Shown: positions 26,368 to 36,053 of the stretch, piece by piece
How positions within the stretch are numbered: position 1 is the stretch's first letter
Layout: each line of letters starts with the position of its first letter
Position numbers and translations under genes: made by a program
Notes under the pieces: generated by a model
Databases searched by the model: none
The model's input: only the letters and a program-made list of their open reading frames with translations
Told to the model about the DNA's origin: nothing
DNA from: Streptomyces sp. SUK 48
Lineage (GTDB): Bacteria > Actinomycetota > Actinomycetes > Streptomycetales > Streptomycetaceae
Assembly: GCF_009650765.1 (NCBI RefSeq)
Contig: NZ_CP045740.1
Span: 1,798,001-1,862,000 of the forward strand
Length of the DNA stretch: 64,000 nucleotides
Reading direction: 5' to 3'

Positions 26368-29300
26368 GTGGCAGGTGGTGGGGGGCCACTGAGATTCAAC
26401 CTGCTGGGCGCGCTGGAGGTCTGGGAGGGCGGCACCAAACTCCGGCTGGGCGGGGCGATCCAGGAGCGTGTGCTCCTCATGCTGCTGCTGGAGTCCGGCA
26501 AGATGCTGCCCGTCTCCCGGCTGGTCGAGGCCGTCTGGGACGAGGACCCGCCCGCGACCGCTCCCCACCAGGTTCGCAAAGCCGTCGCCGATCTGCGCCG
26601 GCGCATACCCGGCGGCAGCGAGACCCTGGTGACCGAGGGCCCCGGTTACCGCGTCATGGTCACCGAGAGCCAGCTGGACCTGGCCGAGTTCGACGCCCGG
26701 CTGCGCCTCGCGAAGGAAGCCCTGGCCGCCGAGGACCCCGCCCGCGCGGTCGACGCGCTCCAGGCCACCCTGGCCCTGTGGCGCGGTCCGCTGCTCTCCG
26801 GCGAGGGCACCCCGGTCATCGAGCGCGCCTCGGTCATGCTGGAGGAGCGCCGGCTGGCCGCCGCCGAGCAGCTCTTCGATCTGCGCCTTGGCCTCGGCGA
26901 GTCCGCCGAACTCGTGGTGGACCTGCGCCAGTTCGTCCACCAGAACCCGCTGCGCGAGACCCTGCGCGGCCAGCTGATGCTCGCGCTGTACCGGTCGGGC
27001 CGCCAGGCCGCCGCGCTGGAGGAGTACGCCGAGGTCCGCCGGCTCCTCGGCGAGGAACTCGGCATCGACCCCGGCCCCGAACTGACCAGGCTGCACGAGG
27101 GGATTCTCCGGGAGAGCCCCGAACTCGCGGCCGCGCCGAAGTCCTGGCAGGCCCCGACCCCGCTCCCGCCCGCCCCCGAGATCGAGGCCCCCGCCACGCT
27201 CCCGCACGACCTCGCCGACTTCACCGGCCGGGACCGCGAGCTCCAGGAATTACTGAGCTACGCGCGTCACGAGGACGGCCGGGGCACCCGGATCGTGGCC
27301 ATCGACGGCATGGGCGGCAGCGGGAAGACCACCCTGGCGGTGCGGGCCGCGCACCGGCTCGCCGCGGCCTACCCGGACGGCCAGATCCATATCGACCTGC
27401 GCGGATACACCCCCGGCGAACAGCCCGTCACCACCGGCGCGGCCCTCGCCTCGCTGCTGCGCACCATGGGCGTACCGGGCCCCGGACAGCAGCTGCCCGA
27501 GGACGACGCCGGGCGCGCGGCCCTGTGGCGGGCCACCCTCAGAGGCAAGCGGGTGCTGCTGCTCGTCGACAACGCCACCGAAGCCGGAACGATCCTGCAG
27601 CTGCTGCCCGCCTCGCCCGACTGCCTCCTCCTCGTCACCAGCCGGGCCCGGCTGGTGGACCTCGACGGGGCCGACTGGATCTCCATCGGGCTGATGTCCC
27701 CCGGGGAGAGCGCCACCCTGATCGAGGACATCCTCGGCAGCCGGCGGGTGTCCGCGGAGCCGGAGGCCGCCGCCGAACTGGCCCGCCTGTGCGGGTATCT
27801 GCCGCTCGCCCTGCGCATCGCGACCGCGCGGCTGCGCAACCGGCCGCGCTGGACCCTGGCCTACCTGGTCGAGCGGCTGCGGGACGAGACCCGTCGGCTG
27901 GACGAACTCAGCCTGGGCGAGCGCAGCATCGGCGCGACCCTGCGGCTGTCGTACCAGGCGCTGGACAAGGACTCCCGGACCGCCTTCCGGACCCTCGCCC
28001 TGCATCCCGGCGGGGACATCGATGTCTACTCGGCGGGCGCCCTGCTCGGCATGGACCTGCGCGACGCCGAGGACATGCTGGAACGGCTGCTCGACGTGCA
28101 TCTCGTGCTCCAGCCGGAGATCGGCCTGTACACCATGCACGACCTGGTGCGCAGTTTCGTCCGGAGCCTGCGCGGCGAGCCGACCGCGCTGGACGACGGG
28201 GCCGCGGTCGAGCGGCTGCTCGACTACTACCTGACGGCCACCGAGGCGGCCTGCGAGGTGCTGTTCCCCGGGCGCCGGCACCGGCCCACCGGAATCCCCC
28301 CGTCGGTGGCGGAACTCCCCGACCTCACCCACGAGAAGCTGGCGCAGGTCTGGTTCTCCCGGGAGCATCCCGGGCTGCTGTCCCTGGTCACCCTGGCCGA
28401 GCGGTCCGGCCATGACCGGCACGCGGTGTGCCTGGCTCGCAATCTCGTCTTCCACCTCAACGCGCGCGGCCATCTCCAGGAGTTCGCGGAGCTGTGCCGC
28501 CTCGCGGTGACGGCCGCCCGGCGCCTCGGCGATCTGGACCTGCTCGGCGTCAGCCTGTCCAACCTGGGCGTCGCCTGCTGGAAGCTCGGCCGCTACGAGG
28601 AGGGCATCAAGGTCGCCGAGGAGGGCCGGGACGTCGCCGCCCGCCTGGGCGACCGGCACACCCAGGCGCACACCGAGAGCACGCTCGGCCTGTACAAGAG
28701 CCTGCTGGGCCGCTTCCCCGAGGCGCTGGTCCACCTCCAGTGGGCGATCGCCTGCGAGCGCGAACTCGAATCGCCCCGCGCCGAGGCGGAGAGCCTCACC
28801 GCCCTGAGCGCCCTGTACGAGCAGTGGGGCAAGTACCGGGAGGCCGCCGAGGCGGCCCGGCGCGCGATGCTGCTCGCCGAGCAACTGGGGAGTCAGGGAG
28901 GGAAGTTGGTGGCCCTCACCGATCTCTCCCTGGCGCAGACGGGACTCGGCGAGTACGCGGAGGCCGATGAGACGCTCGCTCTCGCCCGCCAGTTGTGCGA
29001 CGAGTCCATGGACCAGGGCCATGTCGCGATGACGTTGGCGCTGTCGGCCGACATCGCCCAGCGTCTGGACCAGCCCAACGAGTCCTCCGGATTCGCGGAC
29101 CGCGCCCTGGCCCTCGCCCGGGCGGGTTCCTCGCCGCTGCGCCAGGCGAAGCTGGAGAACGTGATCGGCCGGGTGCTGCGGCGGAAGCAGGAGTACGCTT
29201 CCGCGCTCGCCCTGCACAGCAGCGCACATGAACTGGCGTCCTCCGTCGGCCACCGGGTCGAGGCGGCCTATGCCCTGGCCGGACTGGCCGCCGCGGCGGC

Positions 29301-29413
29301 GGCACTGGGCGACGAACCGTGGGCGGCCGAGCACGCGGCGCAGGCCGAGGAACTGTTCTCGGCGATGGGCATCCCCCGAACGCCCGGCGCACCTGACCGC
29401 CGTGCAGAGCTGA
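26368..29413 (+). CDS. Large SARP regulator (AfsR-type), apparent frameshift at 3' end
   Basis: This large activator of about 1015 aa has an OmpR-like winged helix (5-95), a bacterial transcriptional activation domain (about 100-245), an NB-ARC ATPase (P-loop GMGGSGKTT 314-322; LLLVDN), then TPR repeats to the C-terminus. The start is GTG 26368 with GAGGGG upstream. Codon 295 (27250-27252) is TTA, so translation should depend on bldA tRNA. The literal frame runs on to 29832 through sequence opposite another gene. One base fewer in the C5 run at 29373-29377 gives the normal-looking ending GIPERPAHLTAVQS and a stop at 29413, eight bases before the next convergent gene. Likely cluster activator. 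Confidence 0.88.
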
Positions 29414-29421
29414 CCGTCGTA

Positions 29422-29589
29422 CTACGCGCCCACGACCGGGGTGGTGACGGTCGGGCCCTTGTCCTCGGCCGTCACGTGGTGGCCGTGCCGCTGCGTGTCC
29501 GTGTGGCCGGCCTCGACCGCCGCGGCGCCCAGCGCCAGCGCGACCACAGCAACGACGATCCGGACCGAGTTGGTGAGCTTGCGAGCCAT
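29422..29589 (-). CDS. Small secreted or membrane peptide
   Basis: This 55-aa peptide begins MARKLTNSVRIVVAVVALALG, a basic N-terminus followed by a hydrophobic segment (about 9-22) that could be a signal peptide or membrane anchor, then a hydrophilic His/Thr-rich tail (HTDTQRHGHHVTAEDKG). ATG 29589 has a strong AGGGGGCGG ribosome site. No family was recognised. It converges with the SARP gene, 8 bp from the frameshift-corrected SARP stop. Function unknown. Confidence 0.6.
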   Translation of the reverse strand: MARKLTNSVRIVVAVVALALGAAAVEAGHTDTQRHGHHVTAEDKGPTVTTPVVGA

Positions 29590-29800
29590 GTTTTCCGCCC
29601 CCTGGAAGTGTCTCCGTCTTTCCGACACCTCGAATATGGAGACGGGCGATCCCGCGAGGGTCCCGCTCCGATACCGCCCACGGGTAACGCGCGGAAACGG
29701 CCTCTGACCAGGGACAAAGGCGAATCCGGGAGGGTGGGACGGGAACGGTCTCCCGGGGCGGGAACGAACGGGTGGGACGGGCCGCGACGGGTGGTGCGGG

Positions 29801-29874
29801 TGAGCCGGTATCGGCTGAGCCGGTCCCGGTGAGCCGGTACCGGGTGAGCCGGTACCGGGTGAGCCGGTACCGGG
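29801..29874. repeat. Five tandem TGAGCCGGTACCGG units
   Basis: Five head-to-tail copies of a 14-15 bp unit start at 29801, 29816, 29830, 29845 and 29860. The last three are identical (TGAGCCGGTACCGGG). Each has a self-complementary core CCGGTACCGG or a variant. The array abuts the stop codon of the next minus-strand gene (29875), so it lies in that gene's 3' untranslated region. Confidence 0.9.
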
Positions 29875-30270
29875 TCAGTCCGTGCCCGCGCCGGTGGCCG
29901 TCACGGTCGTACCGCCGAGCCGGCACGACAGCACACGCGGGCCCCGGGCGGTGAGGACGACCTCCGTGTGCGCGGGCCCGCTCTCGTGCTCCGCCATGTC
30001 GAGCAGGGCCCGGACCGACGAATGCAGTACGGCGCGGTCCGCCGCGGCGGGCTCACCCCACGGGGCGGCGCCGGCGGGCGCGTTCCGGGTGATGCCGACT
30101 ACCTGGTGCATGCCGTCGCTGGACTCCGTGGCCACCCCGAACCGGGGCCCCTCCCCACTCTCCTCCGCGCCGGTCCCGGTGTGTGCGGCCCAGCGCTCGA
30201 CGGCCGACAGGTCCCGCAGGGCACGGCTGAGCCGTTCCGTCACCGGTCGCGGGTCCGGGAAATGGTTCAC
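29875..30270 (-). CDS. Hypothetical protein
   Basis: This 131-aa protein has no recognised family. GTG 30270 (VNHFPDPRPVTERLSRAL) is chosen because AGAAGGAG lies just upstream; longer in-frame starts lack a ribosome site. It is soluble in appearance, with Ala/Gly-rich stretches and two beta-rich segments near the end (TEVVLTARGPRVLSCRL, GTTVTATG). It is divergent from the BacA-like operon across about 200 bp and ends in the tandem repeats. Function unknown. Confidence 0.6.
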   Translation of the reverse strand: MNHFPDPRPVTERLSRALRDLSAVERWAAHTGTGAEESGEGPRFGVATESSDGMHQVVGITRNAPAGAAPWGEPAAADRAVLHSSVRALLDMAEHESGPAHTEVVLTARGPRVLSCRLGGTTVTATGAGTD

Positions 30271-30466
30271 GAAACGCTCCTTCTCAGATTTCCGACGCCC
30301 TCCATGCCACTGCTTTGCCGGTTGAGCCGTCAAGAGGCAGCTTCCATCGGCAGTTACCGGGGTGCTTGGCCGGATTCATGGAAACTCCGCGACCCGTCGA
30401 GTTAGCGTCCTCGTATTCCCACTGCTCGCCCGATCGGCTTCCAGGAACCAACGGAGGAACGCAACG

Positions 30467-31117
30467 ATGAGGCAGATGGTAAATTGGCTGACACCCTCCT
30501 TCGCCGCACACAGCGGTAATCCAGGAGTGGCCACGCTGGGACCTTCGGGAACCAGTAGCGAAGTCGCCGCAGGAATCGTCTGGCAAAGCCTCGGGGGCGA
30601 TGTCCCGGACATCCGGAACATCGCACTGCACCGGACGTACGAGGACGCCGCCGAGGCGGTGCTCAAGCAGGACGTGGACTACCTGGTGGTGGCCAACGCC
30701 TACAGCGGCATCAGCGAGTTCTACATGGACACCCGGCTGTCCCTGGCCGGCGTGTTCGTGATGGACACCCCCCACTACGGCATCGCCCAGCTGCCCGGGG
30801 AGGCGGTCCCGGACCGGCCGGTGGTCGCCACCCACCCGGCGCCCCGCCCCCTGGTGGACGAGTTGCTGCCAAGTCACTTCACCGACCGGGAGATCCTTCA
30901 GGTCACGTCGACCAGCACGGCCGCCCAGGCGGTCCGCGACCGGGTCACGGACCTGGCGCTCACGACCGTACCGGCGGCCGAGGCCCACGGCCTCGAATTC
31001 ATTTCCCGGAAACGGTTCATCAGGATGCTCTGGTCCGTATTCACGCTGAACGGCGAGATATTCGTCGTCCCCGACGACACCGCGGAAGCGGGGAGGATCA
31101 CCCATGCTCATACTTGA
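30467..31117 (+). CDS. BacA-like prephenate decarboxylase / dehydratase-fold protein
   Basis: This 216-aa protein has the prephenate-dehydratase fold without an ACT regulatory domain. It closely follows BacA of bacilysin synthesis: TLGPSGTSSE (23-32), ANAYSGISEFYMD, a DTPHYGIA segment, STSTAAQAV, LALTT and RMLWSVF near the end. BacA decarboxylates prephenate without aromatisation to give dihydro-4-hydroxyphenylpyruvate. The dehydratase-type TRF motif is not present, which favours decarboxylation over phenylpyruvate formation. ATG 30467 follows GGAGG (30453-30457). It leads a tight operon that includes an aminotransferase, so a cyclohexadienyl or cyclohexenyl amino acid is a reasonable product. 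AerD/SalX-type enzymes are the other comparison. Confidence 0.8.
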   Translation: MRQMVNWLTPSFAAHSGNPGVATLGPSGTSSEVAAGIVWQSLGGDVPDIRNIALHRTYEDAAEAVLKQDVDYLVVANAYSGISEFYMDTRLSLAGVFVMDTPHYGIAQLPGEAVPDRPVVATHPAPRPLVDELLPSHFTDREILQVTSTSTAAQAVRDRVTDLALTTVPAAEAHGLEFISRKRFIRMLWSVFTLNGEIFVVPDDTAEAGRITHAHT

Positions 31118-32069
31118 CGGTGAGGCGGTCCGCGCCTCCTATCCGATGGCCGAGGCGATATCGGTCATGACCGAGGCGCTGCGATCGTTTTCCTCGGGAA
31201 AGGTGACGCAACCGCTCAGGTCGGTGCTCGCGCCGCCGTCCGAACAAGGTGTGTTCGCGATGATGCCGTGCCATGCCGAGGGCCTCGGATACGGTTTCAA
31301 GGCCATCATGCACAATCCCGGGAACGAGGCCCGCGGACTGAGCACGCATATCGGCATGGTCACCGTTTTCGATCCGGAGACCGGTGAGCTCTCGGCCGTC
31401 CTCGACGGCGGCGCGGTCACCGCGATCCGCACCGCCGCGGTCTCCGCCGTCGCCACCCGGGAACTGGCCCGCGCGGACGCGGGCGATCTGGCGATCCTCG
31501 GCGCGGGCACCCAGGCACGCACCCATCTGGAGGCCGTCCGGCTGGTGCGGGACGTCCACCGGGTCCGGGTCTGGTCCCGCACCGCCGAGCGGGCCCGGGA
31601 CTTCCGGGACTGGGCCGGTACCCAGGGCGTGGAGGTCGAGGTCGCCGCGACCCCGGAGGAGGCCGTACGCGGCGCGGACCTGGTGTGCACCACGACCGCC
31701 TCGCGCGTCCCGCTGATCCCGGCGGGCCTGCTGAGCCCCGGCGCCCATGTGAACGCGGTCGGCGCGTCCGTGCGCGGCGCCCGGGAACTGGCCCCCGCCG
31801 CCGTCGCCGGCTGCGCGGTCTACGTGGACAGCCGGGAGTCGGCCCTGAACGAGTCCAGTGACCTCTGCGACCCCATCGACGAGGGCCTGATGGACGAGAA
31901 GGACATCAGGGGCGAGATCGGAGAAGTGCTCCTCGGCACCACCGAGGGACGCACCGAGCCAAAGGAGATCACCTTGTTCAAGTCCCTGGGCCTGGCCGTC
32001 GAGGACGTCGCCTCCGGATTCTCGATCGCGGCCCGGGCGCGGAAGGGCGGCATCGGTGTTGCTGTCTGA
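31104..32069 (+). CDS. Ornithine cyclodeaminase / mu-crystallin family enzyme
   Basis: This 321-aa NAD(P)-binding protein shows the family's substrate region (GFKAIMHNPGNEARGL), the DGGAVTAIRTAAVSA stretch and the dinucleotide loop LGAGTQARTH. Members cyclise ornithine, reduce imines, or (SbnB, VioK) oxidatively release diaminopropionate. Its start overlaps the BacA-like gene by 14 bp. Two roles are possible: an SbnB-like step completing diaminobutyrate synthesis with the CysK-like enzyme of the NRPS cluster, or a ketimine/enone reduction in the BacA-type pathway. Sequence alone does not decide. Confidence 0.88.
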   Translation: MLILDGEAVRASYPMAEAISVMTEALRSFSSGKVTQPLRSVLAPPSEQGVFAMMPCHAEGLGYGFKAIMHNPGNEARGLSTHIGMVTVFDPETGELSAVLDGGAVTAIRTAAVSAVATRELARADAGDLAILGAGTQARTHLEAVRLVRDVHRVRVWSRTAERARDFRDWAGTQGVEVEVAATPEEAVRGADLVCTTTASRVPLIPAGLLSPGAHVNAVGASVRGARELAPAAVAGCAVYVDSRESALNESSDLCDPIDEGLMDEKDIRGEIGEVLLGTTEGRTEPKEITLFKSLGLAVEDVASGFSIAARARKGGIGVAV

Positions 32070-32877
32070 GACGCGGCCGTCCACGCTGCGGGCCACCAAG
32101 GTCTTCGTCGTCGACGCGTTCGCCAAGCGCCCGTTCACCGGTAACCCGGCCGCCGTGTGCCTGCTGGACGAGCCCCGGGACGAGGGCTGGATGCAGGCCC
32201 TCGCCCGGGAGATGAACCTCTCCGAGACGGCCTTCGTGACCGCCCGCGACGAGGGCTACGAACTGCGCTGGTTCACCCCGGCCAAGGAGGTCGACCTCTG
32301 CGGCCACGCGACCCTCGCCAGCGCCCACGTCCTGTGGCAGCGCGGCTACCGGGAACGGGAGATCGACTTCCACACCCGCAGTGGCCTGCTCACGGTCAGC
32401 CGCGAGCAGCGCGAGATCGTCATGCGGTTCCCGGCCGAACGCGCGGTGGAGACCGAGCCGCCGGCCGGGCTGTGCGAGGCGCTGGGCGTGGCGCCGGTGT
32501 GGACCGGCCGCAACCGGTTCGACTACCTGGTCGAGGTCGCCGACGCGGAGGTGGTGGCCGACCTCAAGCCCGACTTCGCCGCCCTCGCGGGCGTCCCGAC
32601 CCGCGGGGTGATGGTCACCGCGCCGGGCGGCTCCCACTCCGAGTTCGACTTCGTCTCCCGGTTCTTCGCACCGGCGTACGGCGTCGACGAGGACCCGGTC
32701 ACCGGTTCCGCCCACTGCTGCCTGGGCCCGTACTGGGCCGGCCGGCTGGGGCGCACGGAGCTGTGGGGCTACCAGATGTCCCGGCGCGGCGGCACGGTCC
32801 ACGTCACCGTCCTGGACGACCACGTGCTGCTGGGCGGCACCGCTGTGACGATCACGGCCGGCGCGTCGATCCCGTAG
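32056..32877 (+). CDS. PhzF-family isomerase/epimerase
   Basis: This 273-aa protein is of the PhzF/diaminopimelate-epimerase-like fold. It has the N-terminal FVVDAFAKRPFTGNPAAVC, the catalytic-region glutamate in NLSETAF, the ELRWFTPAKEVDLCGHAT motif and the second-half DPVTGSAHC. PhzF isomerises a cyclohexadiene acid in phenazine synthesis by proton shuttling. In this operon a similar double-bond isomerisation of the BacA product, as the unrelated BacB does in bacilysin synthesis, is an attractive inference. GTG 32056 overlaps the previous stop by 14 bp; a start a few codons later is possible. Confidence 0.9.
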   Translation: MLLSETRPSTLRATKVFVVDAFAKRPFTGNPAAVCLLDEPRDEGWMQALAREMNLSETAFVTARDEGYELRWFTPAKEVDLCGHATLASAHVLWQRGYREREIDFHTRSGLLTVSREQREIVMRFPAERAVETEPPAGLCEALGVAPVWTGRNRFDYLVEVADAEVVADLKPDFAALAGVPTRGVMVTAPGGSHSEFDFVSRFFAPAYGVDEDPVTGSAHCCLGPYWAGRLGRTELWGYQMSRRGGTVHVTVLDDHVLLGGTAVTITAGASIP

Positions 32878-32906
32878 CCGGCAGGGAAGGAAGCGGAGGA
32901 CAGAGC

Positions 32907-33200
32907 ATGCCCGCGTACGTCATAGGGAACGTCACCACGCTGGAGACCAGCGACGAACTCGCCGAGTACCGCCGCCGGGTGGGCGCCACGGTGGTCCGGT
33001 ACGGCGGGCGCTTCCTGGTCAGAGGGGGGAAGGTGGACGTCGTGGAGGGCGACTGGCTCCCGGTCCACCTCACCCTCATGGAGTTCCCGGACGGCGCCGC
33101 CGTCCGCGCCTGGCTCGGGTCCCCCGAGTACCAGGAGATCGCCGCGCTGCGCACCGGCAGCGTGCGGACCGAGCTGGTCCTCCTCGAAAGCGGCGACTGA
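32907..33200 (+). CDS. DUF1330-like small protein
   Basis: This 97-aa protein has the ferredoxin-like, ABM-type pattern of DUF1330: MPAYVIGNVTTLETSDELAEY, GRFLVRGGKVDVVEGDW and FPDGAAVRAWLGSPEYQEI. ATG 32907 follows GCGGAGGA. It lies 29 bp after the PhzF-family gene. Such dimeric alpha/beta-barrel proteins act as small isomerases, lyases or monooxygenase-like catalysts; no activity can be assigned here. Confidence 0.8.
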   Translation: MPAYVIGNVTTLETSDELAEYRRRVGATVVRYGGRFLVRGGKVDVVEGDWLPVHLTLMEFPDGAAVRAWLGSPEYQEIAALRTGSVRTELVLLESGD

Positions 33201-33259
33201 CGACGAACGACTGTCGATCCGGCTTGTCCACGCAGGGATTCAGGAAGGTTTCACCTCAC

Positions 33260-34681
33260 GTGTTCACCATCTTCGACGACGAGCTCGACGCCCTCGCCCG
33301 CCGTACGGTCGCCCGGCAGCGGGAATTCCACGCCGGGTCGTGGGACGGGGAGCGCCTGTCGGCCCACCAGTGGGAGAACCTCCGGGAGAGCCTGCGCTAT
33401 GTGCGCAAACGCTCCCCCTTCTACGCCGAGCGGCTGGCGGACCTGACGGAGGCGGGGATCGAGGTCCTGGACGCCGCGGAGTTCGCCCGCGCCGTGCCCT
33501 TCACCACCAAGCAGGACCTCCGGGACCAGGGCTACGACATGCTCTCCAGGCCAGTCAGCGAGTCCTGGGTGTTCTACGAGACCACCGGCACCACCGGGCC
33601 CGCCACCCCGTGCCCCCGCGACAACACCGACTCCATCGTCAACAACACCGCCCTCACGGTGGCCTACCGGGACATCTTCGAGCAGCACGGCGACCACCAC
33701 GTGGTGGCCGTGCTGGGCCCGACCGAACTGCACTCCACGGGCGACACGTTCGGCGACGTCTGCCGCAACCTCGGGCACACGGTCGTCAAGATGTGGCCGC
33801 ACTCCCCCGTCGTGGGATTCGAGCGGGCCCTGCACATGCTCCGCGAGCTGCGCGTCACGGCCGTCTTCTGCACGCCCGGCATGGCGATGTCGCTGGCCAA
33901 GGAGGCCCGCAAGGCGGGGCTCGACCCGGCGGCCGACTTCGGTCTGCGGCTGCTGATGTTCGTGGGCGAGCTGGTCACCCCGACGCTGCTGGAGAACCTC
34001 GGCTCCCTCTGGAACGCCCGCGCGTACAGCTGCATGTACGCCTCGCAGGAGTCGTCCATCATCGCCACCGCGCACGCCGACGGCCGGCTGCGGACCGTGC
34101 CGCTGAACGTCTACTACGAGGTCGTCGACCCGGCCACCGGACAGCTCGTGGCGCCGGACGCGCGGCGGGTGCGGACGGGCGAGCTGGTCATCACCCATCT
34201 GTACCAGGGCGCCAAGCCGCTGGTGCGCTACCGCACCGGCGACCTGGTGCGACTGGCACCGGCCGCCGACGACGGGTCCCCCGCCCAGGTCCTGACGCCG
34301 CTGGGCCGGGTGCGCGACCGCATCGACCTCAACGGCCACACCGTCACGGCCTACGAGCTGGAGGACCTCGTGCTGTCCCGGACACCGGGCTGCCGCGACT
34401 ACCACATCACCATCGACCGGGAGGCGGACACCGACGTGCTCGCCGTCGACCTCGACATGCCCGACACGGCCGCCGCGCGGGACGCCCACGCCTCGCTCGT
34501 CGCGGCGGCCGCGGACGCCTGGGGCTGCCCGCTGACCGTCCGGCACACCAGCCTGGGCGCGATCACCACGACGGGAGCCATGGTCAGCTGGAAGGCGGCC
34601 CGGGTGCGGGACCTGCGCACGGCGTCGGACCCCGAGCACGAGGCGGCCCTGGCCATCGCCCGCCGCCGGGACGCACGATGA
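33260..34681 (+). CDS. PaaK-like adenylate-forming enzyme
   Basis: This 473-aa enzyme resembles phenylacetate-CoA ligase. It has the AMP-binding loop YETTGTTGPATP, a YASQESS in place of the usual YGxTE, and RYRTGDLVRL plus GRVRDRIDLNG in the C-terminal part. It should activate an aryl or cyclic carboxylate as adenylate, and then as a CoA or carrier-protein thioester. GTG 33260 with AGGAAGG at 33242 is preferred; an in-frame TTG at 33224 lacks a ribosome site. Its stop overlaps the aminotransferase start (ATGA). No free-standing carrier protein is visible nearby. Confidence 0.82.
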   Translation: MFTIFDDELDALARRTVARQREFHAGSWDGERLSAHQWENLRESLRYVRKRSPFYAERLADLTEAGIEVLDAAEFARAVPFTTKQDLRDQGYDMLSRPVSESWVFYETTGTTGPATPCPRDNTDSIVNNTALTVAYRDIFEQHGDHHVVAVLGPTELHSTGDTFGDVCRNLGHTVVKMWPHSPVVGFERALHMLRELRVTAVFCTPGMAMSLAKEARKAGLDPAADFGLRLLMFVGELVTPTLLENLGSLWNARAYSCMYASQESSIIATAHADGRLRTVPLNVYYEVVDPATGQLVAPDARRVRTGELVITHLYQGAKPLVRYRTGDLVRLAPAADDGSPAQVLTPLGRVRDRIDLNGHTVTAYELEDLVLSRTPGCRDYHITIDREADTDVLAVDLDMPDTAAARDAHASLVAAAADAWGCPLTVRHTSLGAITTTGAMVSWKAARVRDLRTASDPEHEAALAIARRRDAR

Positions 34682-35649
34682 GCGCCGGCCGCACCGCCGC
34701 CCCGGCCGCCGGCCAGTGGGTCTTCCACGACGGCGACTTCGTGCCCGCCGCCGACGTACGGCTCGGCCCCAGCCTTCAGGCGCTCCAGTACGGCACCGGC
34801 GTCTTCGAGGGCATCCGCGCCTACGCGACCGGCTCGGGCGACAGCCACCTCTACCGGGCCCACGACCACTTCACCCGGATGATCGGCTCGGCGCGCCTGC
34901 TGCGCATCGCGATCGATCACGACGCCGACCAACTGGTCGAGATATCGGCCGAGTTGCTGCGGCGCAACGGCCACTCCGGCGACGCCTACCTCAGACCGCT
35001 CGCCTACAAGACGGCCCTGCAACCGGGGGTGCCGTTCGGGGTGCGGCTCCAGGGGGTGTCCTCCACGCTGACCATCGTCAGCCTGCCCATGGGCCGTTAC
35101 ACGTCCAGGGACGGGATCAGCTGCGGGATCTCCTCCTGGCGGCGTATCCCGGACAGTTCGCTCCCGGCCCGGGCGAAGATCACCGGCGCGTACGCCAACA
35201 ACGCGCTCGCCACCGACGAGGCGACGGCCGCGGGCTACGACGACGCGATCTTCCTCAACCAGGCCGGCCATGTCGCCGAGGCCAGCACGGCCAACCTCTT
35301 CCTGGTCCGGGCCGGGCAGGTCGCCACCCCGGCCCAGGACTCCGACATCCTGGAGGGCATCACCAGGGACTCGGTGATCTCGCTGCTGCGCCGTCGGGCG
35401 GGCGTCGAGGTCGAGCGGCGCACGGTCCTGCGGTCCGAGCTGTACACGGCGGACGAGATCTTCCTGACCGGCACCGGCTGCGAGATCGTCCCCGTCACCG
35501 CCCTGGACGGCCGCCCGGTGGGCTCCGGCGTCCCGGGCCCCCTCACCCGCACGGTCATGGACGCCTACGACCGGTCCGTCCGCGGCCGGGACCCCCATGA
35601 CGACCACGGCTGGCTGACGCCGGTCCACACCACCCCCGTCCTGCTCTGA
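34678..35649 (+). CDS. IlvE-type class IV aminotransferase
   Basis: This 323-aa fold-type IV PLP aminotransferase shows LQYGTGVFEGIRAY, the PLP-lysine segment ARAKITGAYANN, EASTANLFLV and the phosphate-binding FLTGTGCEIVPV. It is close to branched-chain aminotransferases, but its operon position argues for a pathway role such as aminating the keto acid from the BacA-like and PhzF-like steps. It overlaps the adenylating enzyme gene by 4 bp. A true housekeeping IlvE cannot be excluded from sequence. Confidence 0.9.
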   Translation: MSAGRTAAPAAGQWVFHDGDFVPAADVRLGPSLQALQYGTGVFEGIRAYATGSGDSHLYRAHDHFTRMIGSARLLRIAIDHDADQLVEISAELLRRNGHSGDAYLRPLAYKTALQPGVPFGVRLQGVSSTLTIVSLPMGRYTSRDGISCGISSWRRIPDSSLPARAKITGAYANNALATDEATAAGYDDAIFLNQAGHVAEASTANLFLVRAGQVATPAQDSDILEGITRDSVISLLRRRAGVEVERRTVLRSELYTADEIFLTGTGCEIVPVTALDGRPVGSGVPGPLTRTVMDAYDRSVRGRDPHDDHGWLTPVHTTPVLL

Positions 35650-35659
35650 GGAGGCACCG

Positions 35660-35956
35660 ATGATCCGCCATACCGTCCTCTTCCGCTTCCGGCCCGAGGT
35701 CGACTGGTCCGACGCGCGCGCCCGGGCCGCCGAGGAGGCCACCGCGGGCCACCCGGACCACATCGAGGAGATCCTCGGCTGGGAGTTCGGGCGCAACATG
35801 ACCGAGCGGCCCGTCGCCTACGACTTCGCCCTGATCGGCACGTTCGCCGACCGGGGAGCGGTCGACCGCTATCTGACCCACCCCGACCACGTCCGCGGCG
35901 TCGAGCTGTGGAAGGAGATCGCCACCTGGGTGGTCGCGGATTTCGCCGTCGCCTGA
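35660..35956 (+). CDS. Dabb-domain (stress-responsive A/B barrel) protein
   Basis: This 98-aa protein has the Dabb pattern: MIRHTVLFRFRPEV at the start, EFGRNMTERPVAYDFALIGTFAD in the middle and YLTHPDHVRGVELWKEI near the end. Members are small dimeric barrels; some catalyse cyclisations or aromatisations in natural product pathways. It lies 10 bp after the aminotransferase gene with a GAGGAGG-like site, so it is in the same operon. Confidence 0.9.
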   Translation: MIRHTVLFRFRPEVDWSDARARAAEEATAGHPDHIEEILGWEFGRNMTERPVAYDFALIGTFADRGAVDRYLTHPDHVRGVELWKEIATWVVADFAVA

Positions 35957-36053
35957 GAGCCGCCCCCGACGGGCCGGACCGGCGGTGACCGATCCGGCCC
36001 GGGCCGCCGCACCTCGCCCTCCGGTCCCACGACCCCTACCCGAGGATCACGAC

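Noticed and set aside
29414..29832. C-terminal extension of the SARP protein
   Set aside because: Low-complexity Arg-rich sequence across a convergent small gene and repeats; explained by one base in the C5 run.
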